Assembly: GCA_035509415.1 (NCBI GenBank)
Contig: DATJLQ010000062.1
Span: 1-26,288 of the forward strand
Origin: DATJLQ01 sp035509415
GTDB lineage: Bacteria > Pseudomonadota > Alphaproteobacteria > JACZXZ01
Length of the DNA: 26,288 nt
Direction: 5' to 3'
Program-made: the position numbers and the translations under genes
In this document: positions 1 to 8,115 of the stretch, one piece after another
Position numbering within the stretch: the first letter of the stretch is position 1
How the letters are laid out: each line of letters opens with the position of its first letter
The notes under the pieces: model-generated
Databases searched by the model: none
The model's input: only the letters and a program-made list of their open reading frames with translations
Told to the model about the DNA's origin: nothing

Positions 1-414
1 CGGCAGGTATTTCTGCCGCTGCGCCTCGCTGCCGTAGGCGTTGATCGGATGCATCACGAGCGAGGACTGGACGCTGAACATGGAGCGGTAGCCGGAATCG
101 ACGCGCTCGATCTCGCGCGCGATGAGACCGTAGGTCACGTAATTGGTGCCGGCGCAGCCATAGCCCTTGATGGTCGGGCCGAGCAGGCCGAGCGACCCGA
201 GCTCGCCGAAAATCGCGCGCTCGAAGCGCTCGTGGCGGTTGGCCTCGATGACGCGCGGGGCGAGCTTGTCCTGGGCGTAGGCGTGCACGCTGTCGCGCGC
301 GAGGCGCTCCTCCTCGGAGAGCTGCGCCTCGAGGAGGAAGGGATCGTCCCACTGGAACTTGGCGGCCGGCTGTGCCATCGGCTTGGGCGCGGCGGCGCGC
401 TCGACGTTGCTCAT
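1..414 (-). CDS. gcdH: Glutaryl-CoA dehydrogenase, N-terminal part (cut by window edge)
   Basis: The reverse strand encodes 138 residues from an ATG at 414 to the window edge with no stop. Glutaryl-CoA dehydrogenase is a FAD enzyme of the acyl-CoA dehydrogenase family that turns glutaryl-CoA into crotonyl-CoA and CO2 in lysine and tryptophan breakdown. The visible part is the all-helical N-terminal domain. It reads DPFLLEAQLSEEERLARD near the start, then GLLGPTIKGYGCAG and ERVDSGYRSMFSVQSSLVM, which are typical of this subfamily rather than of general acyl-CoA dehydrogenases. A GGGAGGA ribosome site lies just upstream of the ATG. The catalytic glutamate and the FAD-binding C-terminal half lie outside the window. 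The gene is divergent to the liv operon. The call is from remembered family sequence and is strong. Confidence 0.9.
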   Translation of the reverse strand, partial: MSNVERAAAPKPMAQPAAKFQWDDPFLLEAQLSEEERLARDSVHAYAQDKLAPRVIEANRHERFERAIFGELGSLGLLGPTIKGYGCAGTNYVTYGLIAREIERVDSGYRSMFSVQSSLVMHPINAYGSEAQRQKYLP

Positions 415-476
415 CGGACATCCTCCCGCCGCCTCATCTCACCCGACGCGGAGGCGCGGGCTGGCGGCGTCTGGGG

Positions 477-504
477 ATATAGCGCGGCCGGCCGTCCCTG
501 TCAC
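477..504 (-). promoter_or_regulatory. Candidate promoter of gcdH
   Basis: Read on the minus strand, GTGACA (504-499) is followed after 16 bp by CTATAT (482-477), about 60 bp upstream of the gcdH start. This is one mismatch from the -35 consensus, and CTATAT is a good -10 for this GC-rich background. The assignment is by motif only. Confidence 0.45.
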
Positions 505-540
505 CGACCTTGCCGCCGCAGGCCTCGAACGATGGGCCGC

Positions 541-642
541 CCCGACCGCCAGCCCGATCGCCAGTCCCGACCGCCAGTCCCGATCGCCGGCCCCGACCGC
601 CAGTCCCGACCGCCGGCCCCGATCGCCGGCCTCGACGCGCCG
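541..642. repeat. Minisatellite of 12-13 bp units between gcdH and livH
   Basis: Seven head-to-tail copies of a 12-13 bp unit with consensus YCCCGAYCGCCRG lie at 541-552, 553-564, 565-577, 578-590, 591-603, 604-616 and 617-629. A degenerate eighth lies at 630-642. The units alternate between CGACCG and CGATCG cores, giving a partial 26-bp higher-order period. Both strands are open in some frames, but the region lies between two divergent genes and has no start site or codon pattern of a real gene, so I treat it as non-coding. Confidence 0.85.
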
Positions 643-651
643 CCGACAGAC

Positions 652-696
652 TTGGCGGCATTTTGGGCACGCACCGCATTCATATTGTGCCGCCAA
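652..696. promoter_or_regulatory. 9-bp inverted repeat, possible operator upstream of livH
   Basis: TTGGCGGCA at 652-660 and its exact reverse complement TGCCGCCAA at 688-696 are separated by 27 bp, so their centres are 36 bp apart. The right arm overlaps a weak candidate promoter on the plus strand, TTGTGC (685-690), 17 bp, CATTCT (708-713). The rest of the 415-879 gap holds the minisatellite and the gcdH promoter; I see no gene in it. Function as an operator is inferred. Confidence 0.35.
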
Positions 697-879
697 TTAC
701 CGCCTGCCATTCTGGCGCCGGGCGTGGCAGGATAACGGCTACGCTTGACGACCCGCCGGGCCTCCCGGCCTCAGGGGGTGGGTCGCGCAGCCGGGGGCGG
801 CGAACCAGGGAACGGCCCGATTCGTGCATCGCAAAGTGTCGGCGCGGCGCACGCGGGACGGCGAGCTTCGGGAGTACGG

Positions 880-1806
880 ATGCTTCACAGCTACGAGTAC
901 CTCGTCACCCAGCTGATCAACGGGATCACGCTGGGGGCCGTCTACGGCCTGATCGCCATCGGCTACACGATGGTCTACGGCATCATCGGCATGATCAATT
1001 TCGCCCACGGCGAAATCTTCATGATCGGCGCCTTCATCTCGCTCATCACCTTCGTGGTGCTCGGCATCGTGGGCATCACCTGGGTCCCGCTCGCGGTGCT
1101 CATCGCCCTCCTGGCCGCGATGATCCTGACGCCGGTCTATGGCTGGACCCTCGAGCGCATCGCCTACCGGCCGCTGCGCCGCGCGCCGCGCTTGGCGCCG
1201 CTGATCACCGCGATCGGCATGTCGATCTTCCTCCAGAACTACGTGCAGCTGCTCCAGGGCGCGCGCGACAAGGCGCTTCATCCCGTGATCGTCGGCGGCT
1301 TCGAGATCATGCGTCGCGGCGACTATACGGTCTCGGTGAGCTACCTCCAGATCCTGATCGTGGTGCTCACGGTAGGGCTCATGGCGGGCTTCACGCTTCT
1401 CATCAACCGCACCCCGCTCGGCCGTGCGCAACGCGCCTGCGAGCAGGATCTGGGCATGGCGGCCCTGGTCGGCATCGACGTGAACCGCACCATCTCGCTC
1501 ACCTTCGTCATGGGCTCGGGGCTCGCGGCGGTCGCGGGCCTGATCTTCCTCCTGAACTACGGCGTGATCGACTTCTTCATCGGCTTCCTCGCCGGCATCA
1601 AGGCATTCACCGCGGCCGTGCTGGGCGGCATCGGCTCGCTTCCGGGGGCGATGCTGGGCGGGCTCCTGATCGGCCTCATCGAGGCGCTGTGGTCGGGCTA
1701 TTTCTCGATCGAGTACAAGGACGTGGCGGTGTTCGGCATTCTCGTGCTCGTGCTCATCTTCCGTCCGACCGGCCTCCTGGGCGTGCCGGACATCGAGAAG
1801 GTCTGA
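880..1806 (+). CDS. livH: Branched-chain amino acid ABC transporter permease LivH
   Basis: This 308-residue inner-membrane protein is one of the two permease subunits of a branched-chain amino acid (LIV/HAAT) importer. It opens with the family pattern LINGITLGAVYGLIAIGYT and continues with MVYGIIGMINFAHGEIFMIG. It is rich in hydrophobic segments throughout and ends in VLIFRPTGLLG, as LivH proteins do. The chosen ATG at 880 has a CGGGAG site 5 bp upstream and gives the usual family length; the open frame extends further back but shows no LivH-like sequence there. It is the first gene of livHMGF, with livM starting 4 bp after its stop. It is expected to pair with LivM and to be driven by LivG and LivF. 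Confidence 0.95.
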   Translation: MLHSYEYLVTQLINGITLGAVYGLIAIGYTMVYGIIGMINFAHGEIFMIGAFISLITFVVLGIVGITWVPLAVLIALLAAMILTPVYGWTLERIAYRPLRRAPRLAPLITAIGMSIFLQNYVQLLQGARDKALHPVIVGGFEIMRRGDYTVSVSYLQILIVVLTVGLMAGFTLLINRTPLGRAQRACEQDLGMAALVGIDVNRTISLTFVMGSGLAAVAGLIFLLNYGVIDFFIGFLAGIKAFTAAVLGGIGSLPGAMLGGLLIGLIEALWSGYFSIEYKDVAVFGILVLVLIFRPTGLLGVPDIEKV

Positions 1807-1810
1807 GCCC

Positions 1811-3325
1811 GTGGCCGTCGCGGACGAAGCGCTCGCCGGACCGCGCCCGCTCAACTGGCGCGCGATCCTGATCGAGGCGGCGCTTACCGCCTTCGTCGTG
1901 TTTCTCCTCACCATCGCCCTCGTGGGCGCCGACATCGTCGATTTCAGCGACACGGTGACCGTGCGCCCGCGCCTCAACGACGTGATCGCCGCGGTGATCA
2001 TCGCGTTCCTCGGGCGCATCGTGCTGGTGCTGCTGCGCGAGGGGCGCAACCGCATCGTGCTCGCGACCATGGTGCCGCTCGCGCTCGCGACCTTCCTGAT
2101 CCTGCTCGGCGGCTCGCTCGGCATCGGCGCCGATCTCCGGCACCTGCTGCCGTTCCGCGATCCGGTCGTGTGCTGGATCATCGACGGCGCCATGATCGTG
2201 TTCGCGTTGCGCGCGTTGTGGACGATGCGCCGCGCGGTCAAGGTGACGCTCTCGGACGAGGCGCGCGAGGCGCGCGCGGACCGTACCGCGGCGCGCGTCC
2301 AACGCGTCGCGCGGATGATCGGGCCGCTCATCTTCGTGGCCGCATTGGCGTTGCCGCTGACCCCGCTCGCCAACCGGCAGATCCTCGACATCGGCACGCT
2401 CGTGATGACCTACATCATGCTCGGCTGGGGCTTGAACGTGGTGGTCGGCCTCGCGGGGCTGCTCGATCTCGGCTACGTCGCGTTCTACGCGGTGGGCGCC
2501 TACAGCTTCGCGCTCCTGGCGCAGTTTTTCGGGCTCGGCTTCTGGACCTGCCTGCCGTTCGCGGGGCTCATGTCGGGGACCGCGGGCGTGTTGCTCGGAT
2601 TCCCCGTGCTGCGGCTGCGCGGCGACTATCTCGCGATCGTGACGCTCGGCTTCGGCGAGATGGTGCGTCTCATCCTCAACAACTGGCAAAGCCTCACCGG
2701 CGGCCCGAACGGCATTTCGGGCGTCCCGCGCCCGACCTTCTTCGGCCTGCCGCTTCTGCCCTTCGTGCCCGAGGGGCATGAATCCTTCTTCACCTTCTTC
2801 CATATTCCCTTCACGCCCGAGGCGCGCATCGTCTTCCTCTATTACGTGATCCTCGGCCTCGCGATGATCACCAACCTCTTCACCATGCGCATCCGGCGCC
2901 TTCCCATCGGGCGCGCCTGGGAAGCGTTGCGCGAGGACGAGATCGCCTGCCGCTCGCTCGGCATCAACCCGCGCAACACCAAGCTCACCGCGTTCGGCAT
3001 CGGCGCGATGTTCGCGGGCTTCGCGGGCTCGTTCTTCGCGACGCGCCAGGGCTTCATCAGTCCGGAGAGCTTCACCTTCATCGAATCCGCGGTCATTCTC
3101 GCGATCGTCGTGCTCGGCGGCTTCGGCAGCCAGCTCGGCGTGGTGTTCGCGGCCATCATCCTGATCGGGCTCCCGGAATTCTTCCGCGAGCTGCAGCTCT
3201 ACCGCATGCTCGCCTTCGGCGCCGCCATGGTCACGATCATGATCTGGCGCCCGGCGGGCCTGCTCGCCCATCGCGAGCCGACCCTGAAGCTGTTCGGCGC
3301 CAAGTCGCGCGGCGGGGCGAAATGA
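1811..3325 (+). CDS. livM: Branched-chain amino acid ABC transporter permease LivM, long form
   Basis: The 504-residue protein starts with GTG 4 bp after livH, so translation is probably coupled. The permease domain begins near residue 195 with LVMTYIMLGWGLNVVVGLAG, followed by LRLRGDYLAIVTLGFGEMVR and the cytoplasmic-loop pattern GRAWEALREDEIACRSLGIN near residue 370, where the ATPases dock. About 190 residues precede the core and contain several hydrophobic stretches plus a charged linker near residues 145-165. A shorter N-terminal extension of this kind is known in LivM proteins (LivHM_N/DUF3382), so the long form is a variant and not a fusion with something new. The last four bases overlap the livG start (ATGA). 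Confidence 0.95.
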   Translation: MAVADEALAGPRPLNWRAILIEAALTAFVVFLLTIALVGADIVDFSDTVTVRPRLNDVIAAVIIAFLGRIVLVLLREGRNRIVLATMVPLALATFLILLGGSLGIGADLRHLLPFRDPVVCWIIDGAMIVFALRALWTMRRAVKVTLSDEAREARADRTAARVQRVARMIGPLIFVAALALPLTPLANRQILDIGTLVMTYIMLGWGLNVVVGLAGLLDLGYVAFYAVGAYSFALLAQFFGLGFWTCLPFAGLMSGTAGVLLGFPVLRLRGDYLAIVTLGFGEMVRLILNNWQSLTGGPNGISGVPRPTFFGLPLLPFVPEGHESFFTFFHIPFTPEARIVFLYYVILGLAMITNLFTMRIRRLPIGRAWEALREDEIACRSLGINPRNTKLTAFGIGAMFAGFAGSFFATRQGFISPESFTFIESAVILAIVVLGGFGSQLGVVFAAIILIGLPEFFRELQLYRMLAFGAAMVTIMIWRPAGLLAHREPTLKLFGAKSRGGAK

Positions 3326-4226
3326 GCGCGCTTCCGGTACGCGACGAGCCCGCGGTCCCGGAACTCCTGCCCAAGGGAGCGCCGCTCCTCGAGGTCGAGC
3401 ACCTCACCATGCGCTTCGGCGGGCTGGTCGCGATCGACGACGTCTCGTTCGTCGCGGGCGCGCAATCGATCACCGCGATCATCGGCCCCAACGGCGCGGG
3501 CAAGACCACGGTATTCAATTGCCTCACCGGCTTCTACAAGCCGACCGTCGGGCGCTTGACGCTCCATCATGCCTCGGGCGACGTGCTGCTCGAGCGCATG
3601 GAAGGCTACCGCATCGCGAAGCAGGCGGGAGTCGCGCGTACGTTCCAGAACATCCGGCTGTTCCCGCGCATGACCGTGCTCGAGAACCTGATCGTGGCGC
3701 AGCACAACCATCTCATGCGCGCCTCGGGCTTCACCTTCCTCGGCCTCTTCGGCTATCGCGGCTACCGCCAGGCCGAGCGCGACGCGATCGAGTTCGCGCG
3801 CGCCTGGCTCGACAAGGTCGGGCTCGCCGAGCGCGCGGACTGGGAGGCGGGCGCCTTGCCCTACGGCGCCCAGCGCCGGCTCGAGATCGCGCGCGCCATG
3901 TGCATCCATCCGACCCTCCTTTGCCTCGACGAGCCGGCGGCCGGCCTCAACCCGCGCGAATCCGCCGAGCTCAACAGCCTGCTCATCGAGATCCGCGACC
4001 GCGAGAAGATCGGCGTCCTCCTCATCGAGCACGACATGGGCGTGGTGATGGAGATTTCGGACCGCATCGTGGTGCTCGATTACGGGCGCAAGATCGCCGA
4101 GGGCACGCCCGACCAGGTGCGCAACGACCCGACCGTGATCCGCGCCTATCTCGGCGAGGAGGAGAAGGACGAGCTGCCGGGCGAGATCGCGCGCGATCTC
4201 GGCGCCGGGCCCGGGGAGCGCGGCTG

Positions 4227-4227
<1 letters not shown>
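3322..4227 (+). CDS. livG: Branched-chain amino acid ABC transporter ATPase LivG
   Basis: This is a 301-residue cytoplasmic ATPase of the LIV importer. Walker A is GPNGAGKT (residues 55-62). The signature has the LivG form LPYGAQRRLEIARAM, and Walker B with the catalytic glutamate is LLCLDEPAAGLNP. The switch histidine lies in LLIEHDMGVV. The run GVARTFQNIRLFPRMTVLEN in the Q-loop region separates LivG from LivF. Its start overlaps the livM stop by four bases and its stop overlaps the livF start by one base. The C-terminal tail after about residue 280 is charged and shows no domain I recognise. Confidence 0.95.
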
Positions 4228-4960
<733 letters not shown>

Positions 4961-4964
<4 letters not shown>

Positions 4965-5305
4965 CTCCCATCCTCGGCTCGGACCTGATCGTTTTCTTTT
5001 GCCTCACGATCGTGATCATGGGCTTCGTGAGCTACATGGCGGGGCAGGCGCTGGCCACGACCTGGCGTCCCTGGTGGCAGGCCATTCCCTACGGCTTCAT
5101 GCTGGGTGCCGCCGATCGGTTCTTCACCTGGGCGCTCTTCAAGGGGCCGCTCATCGGCCTCGTGCCCTATCTGATCGCGACCGCGCTTTTGCTGATTTAC
5201 TGCCTCGGCGCCTATCGCCTTACCCAAGCGCGCAAGATGGTGAGCCAGTACCCGTGGCTCTACGAGCGCACGGGCCCGTTCGGTTGGCGTGCCAAAAGGG
5301 GCTGA
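4961..5305 (+). CDS. Small conserved membrane protein of the liv operon (DUF6867-like)
   Basis: This 114-residue protein overlaps the livF stop by four bases (ATGA). It has hydrophobic segments near residues 8-30, 43-62 and 66-86, and a basic C-terminus. Conserved-looking features are TTWRPWW near residue 34 and YPWLYERTGPFGWR near residue 97. I recall similar proteins next to liv operons in other alphaproteobacteria, annotated as DUF6867; this is from memory and was not searched. No catalytic motif is visible. Its position between the ATPases and the binding protein suggests an accessory role in LIV transporter assembly or stability, but that is only inferred from context. Confidence 0.8.
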
Positions 5306-5479
5306 AAGGGCCGGAATCCGCCGATTCGCGACCTCCTTGCGAGGCGCGAGCGGGCTTTTGCCGGCCCGTGCCGGGTGCTAGACTTGATCAATGGCGCCCT
5401 TCGCGGCGCGATAGACCGGCTCGACGGGGGGTCCCGAAGGCCGAGACTTAGTGAAGTCCAGTCAGGGAGAGTTCCAATC

Positions 5480-6601
5480 ATGTCAAAGATGAAACTGGCA
5501 CTGTTTGCGGCCGCGGCCCTTTTGGCCGCGAGCTACTCCGCCGCCAAGGCGGACATCATCGTCGCCGCCGCCGGCCCGATGACCGGCGAATACGCGACCT
5601 TCGGCGATCAGATGCGTCACGGCGCCGAAATGGCGGTCAAGGACATCAACGCCCATGGCGGCGTCCTCGGCCAGAAGCTCAAGCTCGTGATCGGCGACGA
5701 CGCGTGCGATCCGAAGCAGGCGGTCGCCGTGGCGAACAGCTTCGTGACCCAGCATGTCGTCTTCGTCGACGGCCACTATTGCTCGGGCTCGTCGATCCCG
5801 GCCTCGAAAGTCTACCAGGAGGAGGGCATCCTCGAGATCTCGCCCGCCTCGACCAATCCGAAATACACCGACGAAGGCAGCCCGATCACGTTCCGCGTCT
5901 GCGGTCGCGACGACCAGCAGGGCGTGGTTGCGGGCGACTGGATCGTGAAGCACTTCCCGCACGCCAAGATCGCGGTGCTCGACGACAAGAGCGCCTACGG
6001 TCAGGGCCTCGCGGACGTGACCCTCGCGACCCTCCAGAAGCACCATGCCGACGTGGTGATCCATGAATCGATCACCGCCGGCGAGAAGGACTACTCGCCG
6101 ATCGTGAGCCGCATGAAGGCGGCGGGCGTCAAGGTCATCTACCTCGGCGGCTATCACACCGAGGCGGGCCTGATCGTGCGCCAGGCGAAGGAACAGGGCA
6201 TGAAGGCGACGCTCATGTCGGGCGACGCGCTCGTGACCAAGGAGTTCTGGAGCATCACCGGCGATTCCGGCGAGGGCACGCTGATGACCTTCAGCCCCGA
6301 TCCGCGCAAGAATCCGCACGCGGCGAAGGTCGTGGCCGAGTTCAAGAAGGAAAACGTCGAGCCCGAGGGCTACGTCCTCTACACCTACGCCGCGATGCAG
6401 GTGTGGGCGGAGGCGGCGAAGCGCGCGAAGTCGACCGAGGCCGCCAAGGTCGGCGCGATCCTGCATAAGGACAAGTTCCCGACCGTGCTCGGCGTCCTGA
6501 GCTTCGACAAGGTGGGCGACGTGACCGCACCCGGCTATGTCGTCTATCGCTGGAGCAAGGGGAATTACGACTACGCGCCCGGCGCGCTCATGACCCACTG
6601 A
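5480..6601 (+). CDS. livK: Branched-chain amino acid ABC transporter periplasmic binding protein
   Basis: The 373-residue precursor has a signal peptide: basic start, hydrophobic run, then cleavage likely after AKA at residue 24. The mature part begins DIIVAAAGPMTGEYATFG, typical of type I periplasmic binding proteins of the LivJ/LivK group. Two cysteines, in GDDACDPKQA and in DGHYCSGSS, match the disulfide of that group. The ligand specificity within branched-chain or related amino acids cannot be read from sequence. The ATG at 5480 is preceded by AGGGAGA and begins the signal peptide; the open frame upstream of it is non-coding. It lies 174 bp after the small membrane gene and may have its own promoter, although I found only weak -10 and -35 elements there (TTGCCG at 5358). 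Confidence 0.93.
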   Translation: MSKMKLALFAAAALLAASYSAAKADIIVAAAGPMTGEYATFGDQMRHGAEMAVKDINAHGGVLGQKLKLVIGDDACDPKQAVAVANSFVTQHVVFVDGHYCSGSSIPASKVYQEEGILEISPASTNPKYTDEGSPITFRVCGRDDQQGVVAGDWIVKHFPHAKIAVLDDKSAYGQGLADVTLATLQKHHADVVIHESITAGEKDYSPIVSRMKAAGVKVIYLGGYHTEAGLIVRQAKEQGMKATLMSGDALVTKEFWSITGDSGEGTLMTFSPDPRKNPHAAKVVAEFKKENVEPEGYVLYTYAAMQVWAEAAKRAKSTEAAKVGAILHKDKFPTVLGVLSFDKVGDVTAPGYVVYRWSKGNYDYAPGALMTH

Positions 6602-6630
6602 GCTCGCTCGACGCTTCGAGACCGATTGCG

Positions 6631-6665
6631 CGGGCCCGGCGGCGACGCCGGGCCCGTTGCTTTTC
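6631..6665 (+). terminator. Rho-independent terminator after livK
   Basis: An 11-bp perfect stem, CGGGCCCGGCG (6631-6641) with CGCCGGGCCCG (6646-6656), closes a GCGA tetraloop and is followed by TTGCTTTTC. It lies 30 bp after the livK stop and ends the liv locus. Confidence 0.88.
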
Positions 6666-6742
6666 GGGGTCGAGGAGGGACGCTTCGGACCGGGCGGGCG
6701 CCCAGGATGATCGGGCTGGCGCGCCGGCCCGCGCGGAGTATC

Positions 6743-7183
6743 TCAGCGCGCGCGCTGCCGGCCCTGGCCGGGGGCGTTGCGCCCGAGGCCGATCTTCTTC
6801 GCGAAGGCGGAGCGCTGGGCCGCGTAATGGGGTGCGACCATCGGGTAGTCCGCCGGCAGGCCCCATTTCGCGCGATATTCCGCCGGCGTCAGGCCGTAGG
6901 TCGTGCGCAGATGCCGCTTCAGCATCTTGAGCTTCTTCCCGTCCTCGAGGCAGACGATGTAGTCGGGCCGCACCGAGCGCTTGATCGGCACCGCGGGCTT
7001 GAGGGCGGCGTGGCGCCCTTCGACCGCCCGCCCGACGCCGCCGAGCGTGTCGTAGACGGTGCGGATCACGTCCGGGATTTGGCCGGGCGGCAGCGCGTTG
7101 TTGCTGAGATAGGCCGAAACCAGGTCGGCGGTCATGCGCAACATGCCGTCGCGTTCCGCCGGATCCGCGTTTTCCTCGATCAT
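6743..7183 (-). CDS. mucR: MucR/Ros-family transcriptional regulator
   Basis: This 146-residue protein is a MucR/Ros regulator, a DNA-binding family of alphaproteobacteria that represses exopolysaccharide, motility, cell-cycle or virulence genes and usually its own gene. The N-terminal part (residues 1-55), with LRMTADLVSAYLSNNALP, is the oligomerisation region. The degenerate zinc-finger domain spans residues about 72-135 and contains PDYIVCLEDGKKLKMLKRHL, then EYRAKWGLPADYPMVAP and the basic end SAFAKKIGLGR. Ligand positions read C78, D81, H91 and Y96, so the classic second cysteine and second histidine are replaced. The ATG at 7183 has AAGGCGG upstream and gives the family length; a longer frame starts 69 bases earlier but adds nothing family-like. 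The gene is divergent to rpiB. Confidence 0.92.
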   Translation of the reverse strand: MIEENADPAERDGMLRMTADLVSAYLSNNALPPGQIPDVIRTVYDTLGGVGRAVEGRHAALKPAVPIKRSVRPDYIVCLEDGKKLKMLKRHLRTTYGLTPAEYRAKWGLPADYPMVAPHYAAQRSAFAKKIGLGRNAPGQGRQRAR

Positions 7184-7657
7184 TGCTTTCCGCCTTTTCA
7201 GCTTTGTTGAATAAATTGTGTCAAGTGGAGAATCCGCCAAAAAGAATTGCATGGCATCGGCATCGAGTCAATCGAAAGTCAATCGAACCGGGACCGGCGC
7301 GAGTATTTAATTCTTGGCGCGCGGCGCCATCATTCCGGTGCCGGCAATAGAATCGCGTTTCCTCAGCATTGCGCCCGATATCTTGTGCGGATTTGCTTCG
7401 AGCGGCGGCGTACGGCAGGAATTCCGCGGTCAATCGCCCCATTGACATTGGAGAATTCGACGCAATTCCCGGAAATCGAAGCATTGCGCGCGAAAAGGAC
7501 GGGACCGCGCCGCCCTGCATTAAATTTGGGCGACTCTAATATTCGGGCGGCCTTTCGGGCCCCAAGCACCCGGCCCCCCGCGAGGGATTGTGGCGCACTG
7601 GCACGGCCCAGCGACATATGGTTAAATCCGGGACTTCTTCCCGTTACCCGTGACACC
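7184..7657. other. 474-bp divergent intergenic region, mucR / rpiB
   Basis: No convincing gene is visible. The region is noticeably richer in A and T than its flanks, mostly at 7184-7260 and in short patches near 7305 and 7520-7545. A TTGACA hexamer lies on the minus strand at 7224-7219, but it is too close to the mucR ATG to give a good -10 at standard spacing. Another TTGACA on the plus strand (7442-7447) also lacks a good -10. The octamer GTCAATCG occurs at 7267, 7278 and 7429. MucR proteins prefer AT-rich targets, so self-control of mucR through this region is plausible but inferred. Confidence 0.6.
7266..7287. repeat. 11-bp tandem direct repeat upstream of mucR
   Basis: AGTCAATCGAA occurs twice in direct succession (7266-7276 and 7277-7287). 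The period of 11 bp is close to one DNA turn, so the two copies present the same face. A third partial copy, GTCAATCG, lies at 7429-7436. Position and phase would suit a regulator site, but the bound protein is unknown. Confidence 0.55.
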
Positions 7658-8092
7658 ATGTCCGACGAGACCATCGCAATCGCCGCCGACCACGCGGGAT
7701 TAGCCCTCAAGGCCGCGCTGACCGCGGAGCTCGGCCGGCTCGGCTACAGCACCCTCGACCTCGGCACCAATTCGGCCGAGAGCGTCGATTATCCCGATTT
7801 CGCGGATGCGCTCGCGCGCGCGATCGAGGGCGGCAAGGCGAAGCGCGGCGTGCTGGTGTGCGGTACCGGCATCGGCATGGGGATCGCCGCCAACCGCCAC
7901 CGCGCGGTGCGCGCGGCCGTGTGCCACGACGCGACCTCGGCGTCGCTCGCGCGCCGGCACAACGACGCCAACGTGCTGGCGCTGGGGGCGCGGCTCATCG
8001 GCGAGGAGGTGGCGAAGGATTGCCTGCGCGCCTTCCTCGAGACCAAATTCGAAGGCGGCCGGCACCTGCGCCGGGTCGCGAAAATGTCCTGA
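7658..8092 (+). CDS. rpiB: Ribose 5-phosphate isomerase B
   Basis: This 144-residue enzyme interconverts ribose 5-phosphate and ribulose 5-phosphate in the pentose phosphate pathway. It belongs to the RpiB/LacAB family. D11 and H12 lie in AADHAG. The catalytic cysteine C68 is followed by the phosphate-binding run GTGIGMGIAANR, and H90 lies in AAVCHD. The family name also covers allose and galactose phosphate isomerases, but the position next to glyA, as in many alphaproteobacteria, supports RpiB. The ATG at 7658 gives the standard length; the longer open frame upstream is not family-like. It supplies ribulose 5-phosphate, a substrate of the ribB product encoded downstream. Confidence 0.93.
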   Translation: MSDETIAIAADHAGLALKAALTAELGRLGYSTLDLGTNSAESVDYPDFADALARAIEGGKAKRGVLVCGTGIGMGIAANRHRAVRAAVCHDATSASLARRHNDANVLALGARLIGEEVAKDCLRAFLETKFEGGRHLRRVAKMS

Positions 8093-8115
8093 TCCGAGCG
8101 AGACGAGAGCGAGCC

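Noticed and set aside
541..642. CRISPR-like array
   Set aside because: The units are 12-13 bp and directly adjacent with no spacers, and no cas genes are present. CGATCG cores recall cyanobacterial HIP1, but the full GCGATCGC octamer is absent and the units are tandem.
510..1871. 453-residue plus-strand frame across the minisatellite and livH
   Set aside because: It is out of register with LivH, has low-complexity Arg/Pro/His composition and overlaps a certain gene.
1811..2390. LivM N-terminal extension as a separate gene or a fusion with a new domain
   Set aside because: It is in frame with the permease, contains membrane segments, and N-terminal extensions (LivHM_N/DUF3382) are known for LivM, so a long LivM is the simplest reading.
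739..2397. 552-residue open frame on the minus strand opposite livH and livM
   Set aside because: It is a GC-bias shadow: composition is dominated by Arg, His, Asp and Glu, there are no recognisable motifs, and it lies wholly opposite two certain genes. The same applies to the long antisense frames at 1754-3271, 5483-6598, 7789-9123, 11124-12701, 13801-15027 and 19158-20651.
7442..7464. TTGACA plus-strand promoter for rpiB
   Set aside because: No acceptable -10 occurs at 16-18 bp spacing (the hexamer there reads ATTCCC). The TTGACA at 14947 before hppA fails for the same reason.
7363..7710. Small minus-strand genes in the mucR-rpiB gap (also 7221-7520)
   Set aside because: There is no ribosome site, no recognisable motif, and one overlaps the rpiB start. 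The AT-rich composition and repeats fit regulatory DNA better.
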